Source: Parvibaculum sp049303435
Lineage (GTDB): Bacteria; Pseudomonadota; Alphaproteobacteria; Parvibaculales; Parvibaculaceae
Direction: 5' to 3'
Length of the DNA: 27,193 bases
Assembly (NCBI GenBank): GCA_049303435.1
Contig: JBAQNC010000109.1
Location: 1 to 27,193 of the forward strand
Shown here in pieces: positions 22,393-27,193 of the stretch. The notes under the pieces were generated by a model. It ran no database searches. It was given only the letters and a program-made list of their open reading frames with translations, and was not told the DNA's origin. Within the stretch, counting starts at the first letter, position 1. Every line of letters begins with the position of its first letter. The position numbers and the translations under genes were made by a program.

Positions 22393-25044
22393 ATGGAAGA
22401 CCTGTATTTCGAATTCACTGATCGTGCAGAAGCTGGCCGACAATTGGCGGAGAGAGTGGCGTCGATGGGGCTTGAGCGTCCCGTCGTCTATGCGTTGCCG
22501 CGCGGCGGTGTACCGGTCGCGCTGGAAATCGCACGCGCCTTGCAGGCCCCGCTCGATGTCGTCATGGTTCGCAAGATCGGCGCGCCGTCCCATCCGGAAG
22601 TGGCGCTTGGCGCCGTCGTCGGGGGCGTTTCGCCGCAAACCGTCATCAATGAAGACGTCAAGCGCGCCTCGGGCGCGGACGATGCCTATATCGAAAGCGA
22701 ACGCGCGAGCGAGTTGAGGGAAATCGAGCGTCGTCAGGCGCTTTATCTGGGCGACCGGGGGCATGTCGATCCCCGAGGGCGCACGGCGATCGTCGTCGAT
22801 GATGGTCTGGCGACCGGCGCGACCATGAAGGCCGCGTTGATCGCGATCCGGCGGCAGGGCGCAGCAAAAATTGTCATCGCAATTCCCGTGGCGCCGGAGC
22901 AGGCGCTTGAGGATATTGGCGAACAGGCCGACCTTGTGGTCTGCCTTCATCCGGCGAAACGATTTTATGGCGTCGGGGCGTTTTATGGCGACTTCCATCA
23001 GTTGACTGACGAAGAGACGATCGGACTTCTCCGCCAGGGCTGGAAGATCAAAGACAGCGCCGCGACCGACCGATCGACAAGACGGCAGGTGGTCGTGCCG
23101 CCGCTCGGTCTCATTGGTGATCTCAACGTGCCGGCGGAACCGCGCGGCATCGTTCTGTTTGCGCATGGCAGCGGATCGAGCCGGTTGAGCCCGCGCAACA
23201 TGGCGGTCGCCGGAGAATTGAACGCCAAAGGCTTCGCCACATTGCTGCTCGATCTGCTGATGCCTGCCGAGGCGCATGACCGGCGCAATGTCTTCGACAT
23301 TCCGCTGCTTGCCGAGCGCGTGGTCGAGGCGACGCTGTGGATCAGCGGCGAGCCCGATATCGCGGATCTGCCGTTGGGTCTTTTCGGTGCGAGTACCGGT
23401 GCGGGAGCGGCGCTGCTGGCGGCGGCTGAATTGCGCGACCGCGTGGCCGCCGTGGTGTCGCGCGGCGGTCGCCCGGATCTGGCGGGGCCGCGACTGCCCG
23501 GTGTCCATGCGCCGACGCTGTTGCTTGTCGGCGGCGACGATCATCAGGTGATCGAGCTGAACCGTAAGGCGCTGGCGGAAATGACCTGCGAAAAACTTCT
23601 GAAGATCATTCCGGGCGCAGGCCATCTGTTCGAGGAGCCGGGTACGCTGGAAGCCGTGATTGAACTGGCGGGCGCTTGGTTTCAGCATTATCTGACGCCG
23701 GTTGCCTATGCGCCTTCTCCCGCGCCGACGCCGACACGCGCGCCACGGACGAAGGTGGATATCATGCGCAGCGCCGCCGAGCCCTTGCCCGCGCTGGGCG
23801 ATCCGGATTTCGCTGCCGCCTTCGACCGTTTCGGGGATGCCCGTGTCGTCCTGCTTGGCGAAGCCTCGCACGGGACATCGGAATTCTATCGCGCAAGGGC
23901 GGCGATCACGCGCCGGTTGATCGAACGTCACGGTTTCAGCATCGTCGCGGTCGAAGCGGACTGGCCGGACGCCGCCGCCATCGACCGCCATGTGCGTCAA
24001 TTTCCGCATCAGCCGATGGAGACGGCGCCATTCACCCGCTTTCCCGCCTGGATGTGGCGCAACAAGGATGTCGACGATTTCGTCGCGTTTCTGCGCGACC
24101 ACAATGCGCAAAGGTCGGCGGGCGACCGGGTCGGTTTTTACGGTCTCGATCTCTACAACATGACCGGTTCGATGGCGGCGGTTCTCGGCTATCTCGATCG
24201 CGTCGATCCCGAAGCTGCCGAAATCGCGCGTAGCCGCTATGCCTGTCTGGAGCCCTGGTCGCGCGAACCCGCTGCCTATGGGCGCGCGGCGCTCACACGC
24301 GGCTATGCGATGTGCGAAGCGCCGGTGACGCGCATCCTTGTCGATCTGCTCCGCAAGGAGCTTGATTATATTCCTCATGACGGAGAGAGCTTCTTCGACG
24401 CTACCCAGAATGCGCATCTGGTGGCTGATGCCGAGCGCTACTATCGGGCGATGTATTACGGGTCGCATGAATCATGGAATCTGCGCGACCAGCATATGTT
24501 CGACACGCTTCAGCGCATTCTCGACTGGGCGGGGCCGAACAAGAAGGCCATCGTCTGGGCGCATAATTCTCATATCGGCGATGCGCGTTTCACGGAAATG
24601 GGAACGGAGCGCGGCGAGTTGAACATCGGTCAGCTCTGCCGCCAGTCCTTTGGACGAGACGCTGCGCTGATTGGTTTCGGCACTCATGGTGGAACGGTTG
24701 CGGCCGCGTCGGACTGGGATGCGCCGATGGAGATCAAGACGGTGCGTCCGTCGCGTCCCGACAGCTATGAAGATCTTTGTCATCAGGTCGGGGAAGGGCG
24801 CTTCCTGCTCGATCTGCGTCCGGGGCAGGACGAGGAGCTTCGTCGCGCGCTCGCCGAGCCACGGCTGGAACGCTATATCGGCGTCATCTACAGGCCGGAC
24901 ACCGAGCGCTGGAGCCACTATTCATTTTCCAGCCTGCCGGATCAGTACGACGCCTTCGTGTGGTTCGACAAGACGAAGGCCGTGACCCCGCTGCCGTCGA
25001 AAGTCGTTGCCGGCGAGGATGAAACCTATCCGTTCGGCCTCTGA
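22393..25044 (+). CDS. Three-domain fusion: phosphoribosyltransferase, alpha/beta hydrolase, erythromycin-esterase-like
   Basis: An 883-residue protein without signal peptide or membrane helix. Residues about 1-215 are a type I phosphoribosyltransferase of the COG1926 class, with ALPRGGVPVALEIA and the PRPP loop VVDDGLATGAT (around 135-144). Residues about 235-440 are a dienelactone-hydrolase-like alpha/beta hydrolase, with nucleophile Ser334 in FGASTGAG, Asp in GGDDHQ and His in GAGHLFEEP. Residues about 455-865 are an erythromycin-esterase/succinoglycan-biosynthesis-like domain (COG2312): LLGEASHGTSEF (Glu490, His493), VAVEADWPD, and WAHNSHIGDAR. Pro/Ala/Thr-rich linker sequence separates domains two and three. 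All three active sites look intact. The natural substrate is unknown; the antibiotic name is inherited from Ere enzymes. ATG 22393 is the first sensible start, though no strong ribosome site precedes it. Confidence 0.88.
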   Translation: MEDLYFEFTDRAEAGRQLAERVASMGLERPVVYALPRGGVPVALEIARALQAPLDVVMVRKIGAPSHPEVALGAVVGGVSPQTVINEDVKRASGADDAYIESERASELREIERRQALYLGDRGHVDPRGRTAIVVDDGLATGATMKAALIAIRRQGAAKIVIAIPVAPEQALEDIGEQADLVVCLHPAKRFYGVGAFYGDFHQLTDEETIGLLRQGWKIKDSAATDRSTRRQVVVPPLGLIGDLNVPAEPRGIVLFAHGSGSSRLSPRNMAVAGELNAKGFATLLLDLLMPAEAHDRRNVFDIPLLAERVVEATLWISGEPDIADLPLGLFGASTGAGAALLAAAELRDRVAAVVSRGGRPDLAGPRLPGVHAPTLLLVGGDDHQVIELNRKALAEMTCEKLLKIIPGAGHLFEEPGTLEAVIELAGAWFQHYLTPVAYAPSPAPTPTRAPRTKVDIMRSAAEPLPALGDPDFAAAFDRFGDARVVLLGEASHGTSEFYRARAAITRRLIERHGFSIVAVEADWPDAAAIDRHVRQFPHQPMETAPFTRFPAWMWRNKDVDDFVAFLRDHNAQRSAGDRVGFYGLDLYNMTGSMAAVLGYLDRVDPEAAEIARSRYACLEPWSREPAAYGRAALTRGYAMCEAPVTRILVDLLRKELDYIPHDGESFFDATQNAHLVADAERYYRAMYYGSHESWNLRDQHMFDTLQRILDWAGPNKKAIVWAHNSHIGDARFTEMGTERGELNIGQLCRQSFGRDAALIGFGTHGGTVAAASDWDAPMEIKTVRPSRPDSYEDLCHQVGEGRFLLDLRPGQDEELRRALAEPRLERYIGVIYRPDTERWSHYSFSSLPDQYDAFVWFDKTKAVTPLPSKVVAGEDETYPFGL

Positions 25045-25186
25045 GGAAAACGCCCTCCTTTGTCCTGAAATTGCTGTTCCCGAGGTTGTCACTTGTCCGT
25101 TTGCGCATGGCACCGTTCGTGCGGGGAAAGCCTGAAAGAGCCATTGAACCGGGTCGAGTGACCGAATTCGGGACAGTGGGCGGCGC

Positions 25187-25212
25187 AAAATCCACGTCTT
25201 GTGAGGGATTTT
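25187..25212. repeat. Inverted repeat AAAATCC...GGATTTT upstream of the acyltransferase gene
   Basis: AAAATCC (25187-25193) and GGATTTT (25206-25212) are perfect 7-base arms around a 12-base loop, 33 bases before the start codon at 25245. The palindrome CCGAATTCGG (25162-25171) lies just upstream. Both fall in the 200-base gap after the fusion gene and could be regulatory; no promoter boxes are convincing. Confidence 0.35.
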
Positions 25213-25234
25213 GTCCGGATTTCGGCCGTATCGC

Positions 25235-25240
25235 AGGAGG
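25235..25240 (+). promoter_or_regulatory. Strong ribosome binding site AGGAGG
   Basis: AGGAGG lies 4 bases before ATG 25245. It fixes the start of the acyltransferase-3 gene in the first frame, so the second-frame start at 25370 is not the natural one. Confidence 0.6.
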
Positions 25241-25244
25241 CTTG

Positions 25245-26404
25245 ATGAGGGCGAGTGAAGATCAGAGTGTGACGCCACGCGCCGCAGGCTCCCAGCTCGT
25301 GGCGCTCGACATGGTGCGGGCGCTGGCCGCTCTCGTCGTCTTCCTCGGCCATGTGCGCATCGTCTTTTTGTGCCGTGGGATGATCTGGTTGTCGGAGACC
25401 ATCAGCTTGCGGCCAGGCTCTTTTATGCGGTGGCGCGATTTGGTCAGGAGGCCGTGCTCGTCTTCTTCGTGTTGAGCGGGTTCTTCGTTGGTGGTCAGGT
25501 GATCGCGCGGCTGGAAGCTGGGCGCTTCAGGCTCGGCGACTATGCCATCGACCGGGCGACGCGGCTTTTTCTGCCGCTCATTCCTGCCTGCGCGTTGACG
25601 GCGTTTGTCGGATTTTCGTTGACGGGAAATCTTGCCAATCTGCCGGCGCTTCTGGGCTCCGCCTTTGGCCTCAATGGTGTGTTCGTCGACACCAGTCTTT
25701 TCAATCCGCCGCTCTGGAGTATCGCCTTTGAAATCTGGTTTTACGTGGCGGCGGGCGCTGTCGCCTGCATCTTCAGCGGTCGGGCGCGCGCGGCGGCGCT
25801 CATCGCCTTCATCGCGATCGGCTATGTGTTCAGCATTCTCAATGCGAGTTTCCTGCTGTTCTGGGTCATCGGGGCATTTATCTACAAGTGCCGCGATGAA
25901 TTGAACAAGCCCGTCTATTTCTGTTTCGGCCTTGCTCTCGCGATGGTAGCGGCGGCTCATTTCGAAACCTATCAAGCGGGGCCGGATGTGATGGCGCGTG
26001 ATCGGGCCATTCACTGGCAGGCATTGGTCTGTGTCGGCTTTGGTTTGATGATTCCCTATCTCGGCAGCGGCGGCGTCAACCGGATGTTGCAGCCCTTCGC
26101 CAAAGTGGCGTCATTCATGGCGGCTTCGTCCTATTCGCTTTATGTCTTCCACTATCCGGTGCTGAAGGCGATGACGCTTTTCATTCCGCAGATCGAAAGT
26201 TTCGGCGTGGGGCCCGTCGTCGCCTTTGTCGCAATCAGCGTCGCAAGCTTCGCCGCCTGTCTCGGCTTCTGGGGGCTCTTTGAACGGCATACGGATGTCG
26301 TGCGTCGAAAGCTCAAGGCGCGGTCTGCGGCGGCTTCAGGGCGTCCTGTTCTTTTCCTGTCGATGTTATGGCGAAGGAAACAACCCGATCTGGATGCGAT
26401 TTAA
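25245..26404 (+). pseudogene. Acyltransferase-3 (OafA/YrhL-like) gene with a frameshift
   Basis: The first frame (from ATG 25245) encodes the family's opening helix, LVALDMVRALAALVVFLGHVRIVFL, including the conserved RALAAL and the catalytic-type His of LGH. It then runs into unrelated sequence. The frame one base back takes over near 25365-25375 with PWDDLVVGDHQLAARLF and continues through QEAVLVFFVLSGFFVGG and further helices to SSYSLYVFHYPVL and the stop at 26404. Joined, the product would be about 385 residues with roughly 10 membrane helices, normal for enzymes that O-acylate surface sugars. A single-base loss at or near the TTTTT run (25365-25369) explains the change. It could be a true mutation, phase variation at the run, or a sequencing error. 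Confidence 0.82.
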
Positions 26405-26475
26405 TCAAACTGTGCTTCGCGCGATAACGCAGCCCTAAGAAGTTTGGCCCAGGATTCTTTATCTCAGGAGTTCGA

Positions 26476-26497
26476 CCGGATGGTGTGCTTCATCCGG
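26476..26497. promoter_or_regulatory. Hairpin CCGGATG...CATCCGG before the small membrane protein gene
   Basis: Perfect 7-base arms (26476-26482 and 26491-26497) enclose an 8-base loop. It lies 72 bases after the acyltransferase stop and 34 bases before ATG 26532. There is no T-run, so it may be a Rho-dependent end, a leader hairpin or an operator. Confidence 0.35.
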
Positions 26498-26531
26498 CGT
26501 TCATGAAGCTCTCAGAACGGGAGTTGAGGAA

Positions 26532-26717
26532 ATGGGTTCGATTGCATGGAATATCGGGACGACATTCTGCCAGTTGTCCGACGTCTTGAACGCGAGTGGG
26601 TATTTTGGCCAGGCCTGCGTCCAGCCGAGGCAGTTCGGCTATATATTGGCGATCAGTTTCGTCGTCGTGCTCGCGCTGATCTGGCTATTCAAGCCAAAGC
26701 GCGTGGATGGGCCCTGA
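26532..26717 (+). CDS. Small single-helix membrane protein, function unknown
   Basis: A 61-residue protein with a polar N-terminal half containing two cysteines (Cys13 and Cys29) and one clear membrane helix (YILAISFVVVLALIWLF, about 37-53) followed by a basic KPKR tail. That layout predicts the N-terminus outside and the C-terminus in the cytoplasm. GGGAG lies 8 bases before the ATG. I do not recognise the family. It ends about 24 bases before readable transposase sequence begins, so it survived next to an insertion-sequence remnant. The composition looks like a genuine protein, but no homology supports it. Confidence 0.5.
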   Translation: MGSIAWNIGTTFCQLSDVLNASGYFGQACVQPRQFGYILAISFVVVLALIWLFKPKRVDGP

Positions 26718-26740
26718 CAGTGCGGGGGGCGGCAGGTTGA

Positions 26741-27193
26741 CCTCGATTCTTCGACGGCGGCGCCATGTTCGGCACCGCCTTTCTTGCTTGGGTCGAACAG
26801 GCTCTGGTCTTGGAACTGCGCCCCGGCGACGTTGTGGTAATGGACAACTTGCCCAGCCACAAGGTCGCCGGTGTCCGCCAAGCCATCGAGGCCGCCGACG
26901 CCACGCTGCTCTACCTGCCGCCCTACAGTCCCGACTTCAACCCCATCGAAATGGCCTTCTCCAAGCTCAAGGCCATCCTCCGCAAGGCCGCACCCCGGAC
27001 GATCACCGAACTGTGGCAGACAATCGGCAGCGCCCTCGACGCCTTCACCCCGGCCGAGTGCCAAAACTACTTCGCCGCCGCCTGCCTAGAGCAGGAGGTC
27101 AGCGAGTTTTGCGCGATGATGGGCGCTGTCGCCATGTTGCGTTTCACACCAGATGCCGCGACGGCGATAGAGCTGCGCGTCGCAATCATAGGT
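26741..27193 (+). mobile_element. IS630-type transposase remnant (C-terminal DDE part), 5' truncated
   Basis: From about 26741 one frame reads FFDGGAMFGTAFLAWVEQAL, then PGDVVVMDNLPSHKVAGVR (second catalytic Asp of the DDE triad) and LPPYSPDFNPIEMAFSKLK (third residue, Glu), then the usual IS630 tail to ECQNYFAAA (about 27082). The N-terminal half, including the helix-turn-helix and the first Asp, is missing; an in-frame TGA at 26738 marks the left break. The typical end with a stop shortly after NYF is also absent: the frame runs open through EQEVSEFCAMMG to the window edge, so the right end may be joined to other DNA. It is therefore a non-functional fragment. No terminal inverted repeat or TA target duplication is visible at the left edge. 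Confidence 0.85.

Noticed and set aside
22252..24468. A 738-codon open frame on the minus strand
   Set aside because: It lies antisense to the fusion gene, is rich in Arg/His and shows no protein motifs; the plus frame has three clear domains. GC-rich codons create the shadow.
25370..26404. Acyltransferase read as a complete gene starting at 25370
   Set aside because: It would lack the conserved first helix with the RALAAL...LGH motif, which is present in the other frame behind a strong AGGAGG.
26639..27064. A 141-codon minus-strand open frame
   Set aside because: Antisense to the IS630 transposase remnant, whose DDE motifs are clear on the plus strand.
1..27193. CRISPR arrays, tRNA, rRNA or replication origin
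   Set aside because: No regularly spaced repeats, tRNA cloverleaf sequence or rRNA sequence was seen on either strand.

Overview
The window is a chromosomal stretch from a GC-rich proteobacterium. Protein wording, the frequent 4-base ATGA/GTGA gene overlaps and the accessory gene content point to an alphaproteobacterium, most likely Hyphomicrobiales. That placement is inferred, because no rRNA or tRNA is present.

Region 1 (about 245-14945, + strand) is one tightly packed 16-gene operon for an aryl polyene (APE) pigment, the outer-membrane type II polyketide class that includes xanthomonadin, flexirubin and the E. coli/Xenorhabdus ape products. In order it encodes: a small secreted protein; a chain-length-factor-like ketosynthase (ApeC type); a PlsC-type acyltransferase; two acyl carrier proteins; a membrane protein; an aryl-acid ligase fused to a hotdog dehydratase (ApeH-ApeI); a glycosyltransferase/acyltransferase fusion; a LolA-like carrier; an MMPL exporter; a flavin halogenase-like enzyme; a DUF3261 lipoprotein; and ketosynthase, dehydratase, ketoreductase and ketosynthase (ApeO, P, Q, R). 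Most junctions overlap by 1-4 bases. No thioesterase (ApeK), methyltransferase or aromatic amino acid ammonia lyase lies in the window. The expected logic is: the ligase loads an aryl acid on an ACP; ApeO/ApeC and ApeR extend it; ApeQ and ApeI/ApeP reduce and dehydrate; the acyl- and glycosyltransferases attach the polyene to a lipid or sugar; the LolA, MMPL and lipoprotein components move it to the outer membrane.

Region 2 (14946-16268) faces the other way and is partly decayed. It holds a small exported protein built of 11-residue repeats, a roughly 400-base non-coding stretch full of short inverted and direct repeats, and a short-chain dehydrogenase pseudogene with two internal deletions.

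Region 3 (16450-25044, + strand) looks like a stress or pH-homeostasis block: an AdiA-size PLP amino-acid decarboxylase, a CPA1 cation/proton antiporter with a TrkA-N domain, an APH-like/P-loop kinase fusion, and a three-domain fusion of phosphoribosyltransferase, alpha/beta hydrolase and erythromycin-esterase-like domains.

Region 4 (25045-27193) is an acyltransferase-3 gene broken by a frameshift, a one-helix small protein, and the C-terminal part of an IS630-type transposase running off the window edge.

The most noteworthy points are the ApeH-ApeI fusion with apparently complementary half active sites in ApeI and ApeP, the intact halogenase motifs in the flavoprotein, the dyad upstream of the pigment operon, and the three-enzyme fusion at 22393-25044.
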